A DNA stretch of 11,240 nucleotides, from assembly GCA_902790885.1 (NCBI GenBank), contig CADATR010000045.1, positions 1-11,240 of the forward strand, given 5' to 3'. The first letter of the stretch is position 1, and each line of letters opens with the position of its first letter. The position numbers were made by a program, and so were the translations under genes. Positions 1 to 6,281 of this stretch are shown piece after piece. Below the pieces are notes generated by a model. That model saw only the letters and a list, made by a program, of their open reading frames with translations. It was not told the DNA's origin and ran no database searches. Source of the DNA: an uncultured Eubacteriales bacterium (lineage in GTDB: Bacteria; Bacillota_A; Clostridia; Peptostreptococcales; Anaerovoracaceae).

Positions 1-908
1 GTCACGATGATGGAATAATCAAGCGCGCCGTGCTTCTTGAGAGTCTGCTGTATCTGCACTACCGATGAAGTCTTCTGTCCGATGGCTACGTAAATGCAGA
101 TGCAGTTCTTGCCCTTCTGGTTGATGATGGCGTCTATCGCGATGGCGGTCTTTCCTGTCTGCCTGTCTCCGATGATGAGCTCTCTCTGTCCCCTGCCGAT
201 AGGGAACATGGAGTCGATCGAGAAAATTCCAGTCTCAAGCGGAGTGTCTACAGGCTGTCTGTCGATGATAGGCGGAGCCTGAGCCTCTACAGGCATGTAG
301 CCCGAGGCCGTGATATCTCCGAGTCCGTCGACCGGTGAACCGAGTGAGTCGACTACTCTTCCGAGGAAATTCTCTCCTACAGGGGTTCCGGCCGTTTTGC
401 CCGTCCTCTTTACCGAGGAACCCTGAGTGACGCTCTCATCGCTGCTGAAAAGAACGCAGCCAATATTGTCTCTGCGGATATCCTGCACCATGCCCCTGAC
501 TCCGTCAGCGAACAGCAGGATCTCTCCGAATGTTGCCTGCGGAAGGCCGGCAACTGTCGCGATGCCGTCTCCGACCGTTATGACCTCTCCAACCTGCTCG
601 GCCATCGCCTCCGGAGTCCATGCCTGGATGCTCTCCTTGAGCAGAGGTATGATGTTGCCGTTGCTGGTAGGTACCTTAACGAGGGTATCTCTCAGCTGGC
701 GGAATCTTCCGCCTACCGACCAGTCATATATGTCGGATCCGACTTCGAGTCTGAAGCCTCCCGGGAAGGCATCGGACATCTCCCACTGAAGCGGGATATC
801 CGAGCCGTATTTGTTTTTCAAAAACTGTCCGAACCTCGCCTTTTGCTCTTTGCTCGGCTCCGCGGCAGAGTAAATCACTGCGGTGAGGATCTTTTCTTCG
901 TTACTCAT
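1..908 (-). CDS. atpA: F-type ATP synthase delta-CTD/alpha fusion subunit (3' end beyond window)
   Basis: Encodes the F1 alpha subunit with a delta-subunit domain fused to its N-terminus; 302 codons are visible before the window edge. Residues about 5-78 match the delta (OSCP) C-terminal domain. An AVIYSAAEPSKEQ segment corresponds to the E. coli delta stretch that begins EVDVISAAALSEQQ, and GGFRLEVGSDIYDWSVGGRF corresponds to the GVIIRAGDMVIDGSVRGR region. Residues about 79-302 are alpha: the N-terminal helix (NIIPLLKESIQAW), the beta barrel (VGEVITVGDGIATVAGL), then FPIGRGQRELIIGDRQTGKT with Walker A at 247-254. That lysine is 78 residues later than K175 of E. coli alpha. The start is the ATG at 906-908, overlapping the atpF stop as ATGA, behind GGAGG seven bases upstream. 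The reading frame is unbroken, with no stop or frameshift. The delta N-terminal domain is missing, and no separate atpH lies between atpF and this gene. The alpha identity is certain and the delta identity is strong by motif. Confidence 0.93.
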   Translation of the reverse strand, partial: MSNEEKILTAVIYSAAEPSKEQKARFGQFLKNKYGSDIPLQWEMSDAFPGGFRLEVGSDIYDWSVGGRFRQLRDTLVKVPTSNGNIIPLLKESIQAWTPEAMAEQVGEVITVGDGIATVAGLPQATFGEILLFADGVRGMVQDIRRDNIGCVLFSSDESVTQGSSVKRTGKTAGTPVGENFLGRVVDSLGSPVDGLGDITASGYMPVEAQAPPIIDRQPVDTPLETGIFSIDSMFPIGRGQRELIIGDRQTGKTAIAIDAIINQKGKNCICIYVAIGQKTSSVVQIQQTLKKHGALDYSIIV

Positions 909-1396
909 TTGTCTGCCTCCTCCGCAGCATCAAGGAACTGATCGAAAGCATCTGAAGCAGTCTGCTCGAGAGTGAGCTTCTCCATCGCGTCTGTGACCAT
1001 CTCTGTGATCTCCTTCTGCGCGGATTCGATGATCTCTTTCTTCTCTCTGTCGGCCTCTCCGCGGGCATCCGAAATGATCTTCTCGGCTTCACCGCGTGCC
1101 GCCGCGAGCCTGCGCTCTCTTTCTGTTTCGATCTCCTTGCTCAGCCTGTTCTTTTCAGCCCTGATCTCTTCGTCAAAGTCTCTTTCTTTCTTCTCGTAGG
1201 AAGCCTTGCTGTTTTCGGCGTCAGCCAGAGCCTGCTCGGCCTTGCTGTCCATTTCAGCGTAATGAGCTTCCCTGTTTTCCATGAAGTCCCTAACAGGCTT
1301 GTAGAGAAGAATGTAAAGCGCACCAAAGAGTATGGTGAAATTGAACAGGTGCAGCAGTATTTGCTGCCAGTCTATGTTAAGTGGTAGTCCTGTCAT
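905..1396 (-). CDS. atpF: ATP synthase F0 subunit b
   Basis: Peripheral-stalk b subunit, 163 residues, normal family length. A single N-terminal membrane segment lies at about residues 12-32 (ILLHLFNFTILFGALYILLY), followed by the conserved YKPVRDFMENR turn. A long charged coiled coil follows at about 40-145, rich in Glu, Lys, Arg and Ala and typical of the dimeric stalk. In the usual enzyme its C-terminal end binds the delta C-terminal domain. Here that domain is found at the N-terminus of the next gene product, so b presumably contacts the fusion protein. GGGAG lies about eight bases before the ATG. The last codons carry the GGAGG that serves the downstream gene, and the TGA stop overlaps its ATG by four bases, indicating tight translational coupling. 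No sign that b itself is fused or truncated. Confidence 0.95.
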   Translation of the reverse strand: MTGLPLNIDWQQILLHLFNFTILFGALYILLYKPVRDFMENREAHYAEMDSKAEQALADAENSKASYEKKERDFDEEIRAEKNRLSKEIETERERRLAAARGEAEKIISDARGEADREKKEIIESAQKEITEMVTDAMEKLTLEQTASDAFDQFLDAAEEADK

Positions 1397-1442
1397 CTGA
1401 TTACTCCCTGTCTGTCAATATACCGGTCTGCTGACGCATCCG

Positions 1443-1814
1443 CTAAAGAACGAATATGATCAGGATGACTGTGAGCAGTGCATAGATAATTGCTGTCTCT
1501 ATGAAGACGAGCCCGAGCATGAAGCTTGTACGTATCTTTCCTTCTGCCTCAGGCTGCCTTGAAATACCTTCTGATGTCTTGGCTCCAATTAATCCCATTC
1601 CGATAGCACCGCCGCAAGACGCAAGGCCAATAGCGATACCAGCTGCGATAGCCTTGAGCCCGGTAGTTGATGCAGCGGCTGAAGCTGCATCTGCAGTTGC
1701 TGCCGCGTCACCTGTCTCAGCGAATACTCCTACTGTCAGCAGCAGCATCATTGCTGCTCCTACCATCGCGAGAACGATTGCCAGTCTTTTCAGTTTCTTT
1801 GCATTGAGGTTCAT
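1443..1814 (-). CDS. atpE: ATP synthase F0 subunit c, N-terminally extended
   Basis: Ring-forming c subunit that carries the transported ion. The last 70 or so residues are canonical: helix 1 at about 53-76, polar loop SRQPEAEGK at 85-93, and helix 2 at about 96-122 with the ion-binding carboxylate E106 in FIETAIIY. At 123 residues it is much longer than the usual 70-90. The extra N-terminus looks like a signal peptide: Lys/Arg-rich residues 5-10, a hydrophobic stretch at 11-30, and VFA|ET as a possible signal peptidase I site. An Ala/Thr/Asp-rich linker follows at about 35-52. The start is supported by AAGGAG eight bases upstream of the ATG. Aligned to the Ilyobacter tartaricus sodium ring, Q32 is replaced by M73, E65 is kept as E106, S66 is T107 and Y70 is Y111. 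Ion specificity is therefore not obvious. Processing of the N-terminus is inferred, not shown. Confidence 0.95.
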   Translation of the reverse strand: MNLNAKKLKRLAIVLAMVGAAMMLLLTVGVFAETGDAAATADAASAAASTTGLKAIAAGIAIGLASCGGAIGMGLIGAKTSEGISRQPEAEGKIRTSFMLGLVFIETAIIYALLTVILIIFVL

Positions 1815-1846
1815 TGTAGTTCTCCTTTTAAAGTTGATATTTTATA

Positions 1847-2713
1847 TTATGCGTTCTGTTCCCTTACTACTGTTGTGCGCTTTTTGCCGAGCCTTCTCTT
1901 TTCTTTAGGCGGCTTCTCCACCTTCTCGGAGACCTCTCCGTAGAAGAGCGAGGTCAGCATCGTAAGCACGTATGCCTGGATGAGCGCGTGCAGAAGCGTG
2001 AAGAGCACTCCGACGATGACCGGCACAACATAGCTCATGGCGGTGTAGTAGTAGACGAGCTCGGTTACCAGAGCTCCCGAGAGCAGCGCTCCGAAAAGTC
2101 GGAAGCTGAGCGAGATAGGAAGCGAGAAATCCTTCAGTGTCTTTCCTATTCCCTTTATGCCGTTCCCGGCGATACCGCCTGACATTATCACCAGATACGA
2201 GAGGCATCCCATCATTATGGCACCATTTACATCTGCGAACGGTGCCGGGAGCGAGATGGCGTGACCTTCGGTGGTCATCACCTGCACTCCCAAAAGCTCA
2301 AACAGCGTGCCCGTAAAGATGTATGAGCCTGCCGCGAATATGTATGCTCCGAGGAATCTGTTGATATGCGAGTTCTGCTTTGCCATTCCGTCAAAGATGC
2401 CTACCACGGTCTCAAGAACCAGCTGGAACTTTCCCGGAACGAGCCTGAAGCGCGGTATCACGAATATCCTGCATATCAGCGCGAACACTATCATGATGCC
2501 CGATACGATGAAGGCCGCGATCAGGGACGGATTGACGTCCTTAAGCCCGAAGAGGCTTACTCTGTTTACCTCGTGCATGACAGCGTCTCTCATGACGACC
2601 TGCACGGACTCCTCTTCACCGCCGGTGCCGCCTGTCATGATGGATCCGATCAGAAACACCAGCGCGATGACCGAGAAGATGATTATTGCTTTATTACGCT
2701 CTTTTTTAGTCAT
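1847..2713 (-). CDS. atpB: ATP synthase F0 subunit a
   Basis: Stator channel subunit that passes ions to the c ring, 288 residues with five or six membrane helices. The essential arginine is R205 in LPISLSFRLFGALLSG, and the penultimate-helix signature is LLHALIQAYVLTMLTSLFYG (Q246 is the equivalent of E. coli Q252). The usual RLFGN is RLFGA here. The C-terminus carries a basic tail (KPPKEKRRLGKKR) of about 25 residues. I chose the ATG at 2711-2713 because GGAGGAG lies nine bases upstream. Longer in-frame starts (TTG at 2758, ATG at 2737) lack such a site and would read through the leader hairpin. It is the first gene of the operon, with no atpI in front, and is followed by atpE after a 32-base gap. 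Confidence 0.93.
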   Translation of the reverse strand: MTKKERNKAIIIFSVIALVFLIGSIMTGGTGGEEESVQVVMRDAVMHEVNRVSLFGLKDVNPSLIAAFIVSGIMIVFALICRIFVIPRFRLVPGKFQLVLETVVGIFDGMAKQNSHINRFLGAYIFAAGSYIFTGTLFELLGVQVMTTEGHAISLPAPFADVNGAIMMGCLSYLVIMSGGIAGNGIKGIGKTLKDFSLPISLSFRLFGALLSGALVTELVYYYTAMSYVVPVIVGVLFTLLHALIQAYVLTMLTSLFYGEVSEKVEKPPKEKRRLGKKRTTVVREQNA

Positions 2714-2741
2714 AAGCGCATACTCCTCCAAATTCATGCCG

Positions 2742-2770
2742 GTCCCGATGCTATGCAAAGCATCCCGGAC
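2742..2770 (-). promoter_or_regulatory. Hairpin in the atpB 5' leader
   Basis: The leader RNA contains GATGCT and AGCATC arms (6 bp) around a six-base loop. GTCC and GGAC extend the stem by 4 bp across a small asymmetric bulge. It lies a few bases upstream of the atpB Shine-Dalgarno at 2723-2729, so it could influence translation initiation. A role is inference only. No U tract follows, so it is not a simple terminator. Confidence 0.4.
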
Positions 2771-2792
2771 GTGGCTGATTCCTAACTTATTT

Positions 2793-2801
2793 ATTTTACC
2801 A
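2793..2801 (-). promoter_or_regulatory. Candidate extended -10 promoter for the atp operon
   Basis: The minus strand reads TGGTAAAAT, an extended -10 (TGn followed by a five-of-six match to TATAAT), in an AT-rich stretch. It lies about 80 bases upstream of the atpB start and downstream of the hairpin that follows the preceding gene. The -35 hexamer at 17 bp (TACCAT) is poor, as expected if the extended -10 compensates. This is the best promoter I see for atpB-atpE-atpF-atpA, but it is a motif match only. Confidence 0.45.
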
Positions 2802-2877
2802 CTTTGAACAGCAAAATGGTAGCCTTCGATTTTTTCCTCTGTTATTTTTTTCGAAATACTGACTAATACAGACAGAC

Positions 2878-2909
2878 CAGAGGCCGCGCCCTGCGGCGCG
2901 GCCCCTCTG
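2878..2909 (-). terminator. GC-rich hairpin after the 116-residue gene, probable terminator
   Basis: It begins two bases after the stop codon of the upstream minus-strand gene. Stem arms are GGCCGCGCC and GGCGCGGCC with a GCAG loop, extended by CAGA/TCTG across a two-base bulge (13 bp in all). Placement suggests it separates that gene from the atp operon. The minus-strand 3' flank (GTCTGTCTGT) is only moderately T-rich, while the plus-strand side carries TTTT. Intrinsic termination in the minus direction may therefore be weak. Confidence 0.55.
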
Positions 2910-2911
2910 TT

Positions 2912-3262
2912 TTATCGTAATATCGCGTTCTCTGCAGCTGTCTGTATCGCTTCGATGGCTTCAAGCTGCCTTTCCAGCTCTGCGGCTCCTTCCCTTACCT
3001 GTATGTTCGCGCTTCCGTTCTCATCGAAGCTTATCATCGCAGGCGATACCGGGACTGGCTCTGTAAAAAATATATTGCCGGCACCTGCCAGTATTATCCC
3101 TTCAGGATGCCTGCGCGCGTAGGCTTTCAGCCCTGCCGGCTGTGTGAAGCACCTCACATGGCGCGGCTGCCCCGAAGCGTCTGTATAAGTCCGTTTTATG
3201 TCAGGGTCATCCACAAGAAGAGCTCCCCCGAGATAATGCCCGTTTATTTTTATGGTTTTCAT
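2912..3262 (-). CDS. Hypothetical protein, 116 residues
   Basis: I do not recognise the family. The product looks soluble: no signal peptide and no membrane segment. It opens with MKTIKINGHYLGGALLVDDP, continues through a mixed alpha/beta-looking middle with Gly/Pro-rich turns (PEGIILAGAGNIFFTEPVPV), and ends in a charged, probably helical tail (REGAAELERQLEAIEAI). It sits alone between its own promoter (3317-3345) and a strong hairpin immediately after its stop, so it is probably a monocistronic unit. The ribosome binding site is weak: the nearest purine-rich segments are AAGAG and CAGG just before the ATG, with GGGAG farther away. Its divergent neighbour is an XRE regulator, so it may be that regulator's target; this is inference. 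It is probably a real gene given promoter, hairpin and codon-like composition. Confidence 0.65.
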   Translation of the reverse strand: MKTIKINGHYLGGALLVDDPDIKRTYTDASGQPRHVRCFTQPAGLKAYARRHPEGIILAGAGNIFFTEPVPVSPAMISFDENGSANIQVREGAAELERQLEAIEAIQTAAENAILR

Positions 3263-3316
3263 CCTGACTCTTCTGCTCTCCCTTTGCTGTCTGATCTTTA
3301 TTGAATGTCCTGCACA

Positions 3317-3345
3317 ATAATAGCAAAACCTTTCACCTCATTCAA
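3317..3345 (-). promoter_or_regulatory. Sigma-A-type promoter for the 116-residue gene
   Basis: On the minus strand TTGAAT (3345-3340) and TATTAT (3322-3317) are separated by exactly 17 bp. They match the housekeeping consensus at four and five positions. Transcription would start near 3310, giving a leader of about 48 bases before the ATG at 3262. A second, farther pair (TTTACA and TATAAA, also 17 bp apart, within about 3354-3383) could be an additional start. Confidence 0.65.
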
Positions 3346-3354
3346 TGCACAACT

Positions 3355-3433
3355 TTTATATTATAAAGTTTATACATTGTAAACCTAATGTGTCACTTTG
3401 AATTATTATGTAAACAGCAGTCTGATGTCAGAC
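3355..3433. promoter_or_regulatory. Inverted repeats in the divergent intergenic region, candidate XRE operators
   Basis: Three dyads occur between the divergent genes. TTTATA-T-TATAAA lies at 3355-3367. GTTTA-TACATTG-TAAAC lies at 3368-3384. GTCTGA-TG-TCAGAC lies at 3420-3433. The half-site TGTAAAC recurs at 3378-3384 and 3409-3415, 31 bases apart (about three helical turns). XRE-family repressors usually bind such dyads near their own promoter. I could not settle on a single plus-strand promoter for the regulator. TTGTAA at 3377-3382 with AATTAT 18 bases on is the best but is weak. Confidence 0.4.
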
Positions 3434-3504
3434 CGGATTCGAAAACGACAGGCAGGAGTATACCAGTTTATCGAGGGACTATGAGGAAAAAAGGGGAACT
3501 TAGC

Positions 3505-3843
3505 ATGTATAACATCGGATCAAACATCCGAACGGCCCGAAAGCGGGCTGATCTTACACAGGAGGAGCTGTCAGAGAAGGTAGGCGTAACGCCTCAGTAT
3601 CTGTCAGATCTCGAAAGAGGTCTGGTAGGCACCTCCGTACCTACGCTGGTCAGGATCTGTACCATTCTGAATGTCAGCTCTGATTTCATTCTGTTCGGGA
3701 AAGGCGATGCATCTGACGACTCGAATGCCACTCTGATAGAACGGCTCCAGCGGCTGCCTAAGTACAAGGCAGACATGGTTGAAACAAGCCTCAACCTTCT
3801 GCTCGAGGCGATGGACATGGAACCTGACAAACACACATATTAA
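3505..3843 (+). CDS. XRE-family helix-turn-helix transcriptional regulator
   Basis: Small DNA-binding protein, 112 residues. The Cro/C1-type HTH spans about residues 6-64: IGSNIRTARKRADLTQEELS, then GVTPQYLSDLERG as the recognition-helix region, then SVPTLVRICTILNVSSDFIL. A short helical C-terminus (about 73-104) could dimerise, and no enzymatic or ligand domain is visible. I chose the ATG at 3505 because GGGG lies eight bases upstream. Longer in-frame starts at 3388 and 3481 would add residues unlike the family and have no well-spaced site. It is the only plus-strand gene in the window, convergent with rplQ and divergent from the 116-residue gene. Target and signal are unknown; autoregulation through nearby dyads is plausible. 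Confidence 0.9.
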   Translation: MYNIGSNIRTARKRADLTQEELSEKVGVTPQYLSDLERGLVGTSVPTLVRICTILNVSSDFILFGKGDASDDSNATLIERLQRLPKYKADMVETSLNLLLEAMDMEPDKHTY

Positions 3844-3849
3844 AAAAAT

Positions 3850-3867
3850 GCGGTGCTTTCGCACCGC
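3850..3867. terminator. Bidirectional intrinsic terminator between rplQ and the XRE gene
   Basis: A perfect 7-bp stem, GCGGTGC/GCACCGC, with a tetraloop (TTTC on plus, GAAA on minus). On the minus strand it is followed by ATTTTTTT, an excellent U tract ending the ribosomal supercluster after rplQ. On the plus strand it is followed by CTTTTC and serves the XRE gene, whose stop is seven bases upstream. The convergent arrangement makes a shared terminator expected. Confidence 0.92.
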
Positions 3868-3885
3868 CTTTTCATTTACGTGATA

Positions 3886-4227
3886 TTACACGAGCTCGAG
3901 GTAAACTACCTCAGCGTTATCTCCCTGCCTAGGTCCCAGCTTGAGGGTACGTGTGTATCCTCCGTTTCTGTTCTCATAGCCCGGAGCGATCTCATCGAAG
4001 AGTTTAGTCACAACATCTTCGTCAAACAGGTACTCGAGGCACTGTCTTCTTGCGTGAAGGTCGCCCTTCTTCGCGATAGTGATCAGCTTCTCAGCCTGAC
4101 GGCCGGCTTCCTTAGCTCTCATATCTGTTGTTGTGATTCTGCCTTCTCTGAAAAGATCGGTTACCAGGTTTCTCAGCATGGATTTTCTGTGTGCAGAATT
4201 TCTGCCCAGCTTCTTATAACCTTTCAT
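3886..4227 (-). CDS. rplQ: 50S ribosomal protein L17
   Basis: Large-subunit protein near the exit-tunnel side, 113 residues, the normal bacterial short form. It starts [20 protein letters not shown], the conserved N-terminal rRNA-binding segment. The family motif [20 protein letters not shown] lies at residues 32-51 and the C-terminus is [20 protein letters not shown]. An AAGGAG sits six bases before the ATG. It is the last gene of the cluster, 17 bases after rpoA, and is followed by the intrinsic terminator at 3850-3867. This rpoA-rplQ ending is standard in bacteria. Confidence 0.98.
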   Translation of the reverse strand: MKGYKKLGRNSAHRKSMLRNLVTDLFREGRITTTDMRAKEAGRQAEKLITIAKKGDLHARRQCLEYLFDEDVVTKLFDEIAPGYENRNGGYTRTLKLGPRQGDNAEVVYLELV

Positions 4228-4244
4228 TGATGGCTCCTTTCAAA

Positions 4245-5192
4245 TTACTCTTCTTCGCTCGGCTTGAGTGAAAGCCCCAGCTCAGCGAGTTTGTTTTTAA
4301 CTTCTACAAGCGACTTCATTCCGAGGTTTCTGACCTTCATCATATCTTCCTCAGTCTTCTGTGTGAGCTCCTCAACAGTGTTGATGGATGCTCTCTTGAG
4401 GCAGTTGAATGAACGAACGGACAGTTCCAGCTCCTCGATCGCCATGACGAGCGCCTTTTCCTTGCGGTCCTCGTCCTTTTCGATCATGAACTTCATGTCG
4501 CTTACTTCAGCACCAAGTCCGATGAACAGATCGAGGTGCTCCTGGATGATCTTTGCTCCGATCGAAACGCCTTCTTCAGGAGCGATCGAACCGTCAGTCC
4601 ATATCTCCAGTACGAGTCTGTCATAGTCTGTCTTCTGACCGACTCTTGTGTTTTCAACCGTAAAGTTGACTTTTATTACAGGTGTGAAGATCGAGTCAAC
4701 AGGGATAACCGCAATCGGTGTATCAGGGGTCTTGTTCTCTTCTGCCGGAACATAGCCCTTGCCTGTTGCAATGTTCATCTCCATTACCAGTGTGGCGTTA
4801 TCTGCCAGCGTGGCGATGTGCAGGTCTGGATTGTAGATCTCAGTGTCTGCATCTACGAGGATATCTCTGGCCGTGACTTCGCACGGACCTACAGCATTGA
4901 TGATCGCTCTTCTGTCATCGTCTCCGTCGACTCTGACAGCAAGTCTCTTCAGGTTGAGGATGATCTCGGTAACGTCTTCCTTGACGCCCGGAATCGTCGA
5001 AAACTCATGGAGAATGCCATCGATCTTAACGCTTGTGATGGCTGCACCCGGAAGAGAGCTAAGAAGGACTCTTCTCATGCAGTTGCCCAGAGTTGTGCCA
5101 TAGCCTCTTTCAAGAGGTTCGATCACGAATTTGCCATAACGACCGTTTTCATCAACTTCTTTGGTAATAGTTGGCTTAATAATCTCGATCAT
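4245..5192 (-). CDS. rpoA: DNA-directed RNA polymerase subunit alpha
   Basis: Alpha subunit of RNA polymerase, 315 residues, usual length. The N-terminal assembly domain (about 1-230) carries [20 protein letters not shown] and [20 protein letters not shown], which form the dimer interface and the beta/beta-prime contacts. After a short linker, the C-terminal domain (about 250-312) has the helix-hairpin-helix segment [20 protein letters not shown] and [20 protein letters not shown]. It keeps the UP-element-contacting arginine (R260). The start follows GGGGAGGAG seven bases upstream. A 64-base gap from rpsD contains a small GCCGG/CCGGC hairpin and a TATAAT-like hexamer without a convincing -35, so an internal promoter is possible but unproven. 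Confidence 0.98.
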   Translation of the reverse strand: MIEIIKPTITKEVDENGRYGKFVIEPLERGYGTTLGNCMRRVLLSSLPGAAITSVKIDGILHEFSTIPGVKEDVTEIILNLKRLAVRVDGDDDRRAIINAVGPCEVTARDILVDADTEIYNPDLHIATLADNATLVMEMNIATGKGYVPAEENKTPDTPIAVIPVDSIFTPVIKVNFTVENTRVGQKTDYDRLVLEIWTDGSIAPEEGVSIGAKIIQEHLDLFIGLGAEVSDMKFMIEKDEDRKEKALVMAIEELELSVRSFNCLKRASINTVEELTQKTEEDMMKVRNLGMKSLVEVKNKLAELGLSLKPSEEE

Positions 5193-5256
5193 AGTCTCCT
5201 CCCCTGGATATTCAATTATAACGACTGCTTTTGCCGGTGTGTCCGGCTCTAAGCTA

Positions 5257-5844
5257 CTATCTTGAATAGAACTCTACGATGTAGTGCTCTTCGATAGGAA
5301 GGTCAACGTCCGCTCTCTCAGGAGTTCTGACGATCTTTCCCTCAAACTTATCAAGATTAAGGTCGATCCAGGCAGGTGTTGTGATGATCATTTCCTTAAG
5401 CTCATTGAACTTAGGGGATGACTGTGATTTAGCCTTTACGGAAACCACATCACCAGCCTTGAGCTCCATTGAAGGGATATCAGCCTTCTTGCCGTTTACC
5501 AGGAAGTGACCATGGTTGACAAGCTGACGTGCTTCTCTTCTTGTTGCTGCGAATCCCATTCTGAATACAACATTGTCCAGTCTGCTCTCGAGCATGATGA
5601 GGAGGTTCTCACCGGCTCCGCCTTTTCTCTTCGAAGCCTTGTCGAACAGGTTGCGGAACTGAGTCTCGCTGAGTCCGTAAGTGAATCTTACTTTCTGCTT
5701 CTCATTCAGCTGGATACCGTATTCGCTCTTCTTGCGGCGTCTTACTGCGCCATGTCTTTTGGATTTTTTATTAACACCCAGGTACTGTGGCTCGATTCCA
5801 AGAGCTCTTGCTCTCTTCAGCACAGGTCCTCTATCTCTTGACAT
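5257..5844 (-). CDS. rpsD: 30S ribosomal protein S4
   Basis: Primary 16S rRNA-binding assembly protein, 195 residues. The N-terminus ([20 protein letters not shown]) lacks the cysteine zinc knuckle of some S4 proteins, so this is the zinc-free form. The S4 RNA-binding domain spans about residues 86-150 ([20 protein letters not shown] and [19 protein letters not shown]). The C-terminus [16 protein letters not shown] is conserved. A strong AAGGAGGAG precedes the ATG. In enteric bacteria S4 represses this same gene group by binding the mRNA leader ahead of rpsM. In Bacillus it represses its own separate gene. Here it is in the alpha cluster, which bears on the structured gap upstream of rpsM. 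Confidence 0.98.
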   Translation of the reverse strand: MSRDRGPVLKRARALGIEPQYLGVNKKSKRHGAVRRRKKSEYGIQLNEKQKVRFTYGLSETQFRNLFDKASKRKGGAGENLLIMLESRLDNVVFRMGFAATRREARQLVNHGHFLVNGKKADIPSMELKAGDVVSVKAKSQSSPKFNELKEMIITTPAWIDLNLDKFEGKIVRTPERADVDLPIEEHYIVEFYSR

Positions 5845-5866
5845 ATATTATGCTCCTCCTTCCCGA

Positions 5867-6262
5867 TTAGACTCTTCTCTTCTTAGGCGGTCTGCAACCA
5901 TTGTGAGGAATCGGTGTGATGTCCTTGATCATGGTTACTTTGAGTCCTGCAGTCTCAAGTGCTCTTACTGCGGAATCTCTGCCCGAGCCAGGTCCCTTTA
6001 CGTAGACTTCTACTGTTTTGAGACCGTGTTCCATAGCCGCCTTAGCCGCTACTGTAGCTGCCTCTGCTGCTGCGAACGGAGTGCTCTTACGGGAGCCTCT
6101 GAATCCGTTTGAACCAGCGCTGGACCAGCTGAGTGCGTTTCCGTCCATGTCGGTCAGTGTGATCAGCGTATTGTTGAAGGTGGACTGGATATGAGCCTGG
6201 CCACGTTCAACGTTCTTGCGTTCTCTTTTCTTTTTACGTACTGTCTTCTTAACAGCTGCCAT
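5867..6262 (-). CDS. rpsK: 30S ribosomal protein S11
   Basis: Small-subunit platform protein contacting 16S rRNA near the E site, 131 residues, normal length. After a Lys/Arg-rich extension ([20 protein letters not shown]) comes the core: [20 protein letters not shown], then [20 protein letters not shown]. The hallmark C-terminus is [28 protein letters not shown] lies upstream of the ATG. It lies 19 bases after rpsM and 22 bases before rpsD, within the rpsM-rpsK-rpsD-rpoA-rplQ block. Confidence 0.98.
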   Translation of the reverse strand: MAAVKKTVRKKKRERKNVERGQAHIQSTFNNTLITLTDMDGNALSWSSAGSNGFRGSRKSTPFAAAEAATVAAKAAMEHGLKTVEVYVKGPGSGRDSAVRALETAGLKVTMIKDITPIPHNGCRPPKKRRV

Positions 6263-6281
6263 AACTTATACCTCCTTCCCC

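Noticed and set aside
427..789. 120-codon plus-strand open frame
   Set aside because: It lies opposite the delta-alpha fusion gene; the minus-strand product is unambiguous.
1..908. Fusion as an assembly artefact or frameshift
   Set aside because: The delta and alpha parts are in one clean frame with an ATGA overlap to atpF and the expected alpha N-terminal helix at the join, so nothing in the sequence suggests an error. Only outside data could exclude it fully.
1..2713. Sodium-type N-ATPase operon, which also lacks atpH
   Set aside because: N-ATPase operons have a different order (beta and epsilon first, with extra atpQ/atpR). Here the order is the ordinary a-c-b-alpha, and delta sequence is present as a fusion.
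3388..3504. Longer N-terminus for the XRE regulator
   Set aside because: The extra 39 codons cover the dyads and the promoter region, have no well-spaced ribosome binding site, and precede a complete HTH start.
2912..3843. Toxin-antitoxin pair formed by the 116-residue protein and the XRE protein
   Set aside because: The genes are divergent rather than co-operonic, and the small protein shows no toxin-like motifs that I can recognise.
4536..5252. 238-codon plus-strand open frame opposite rpoA
   Set aside because: It is fully antisense to rpoA, with no ribosome binding site or recognisable domain.
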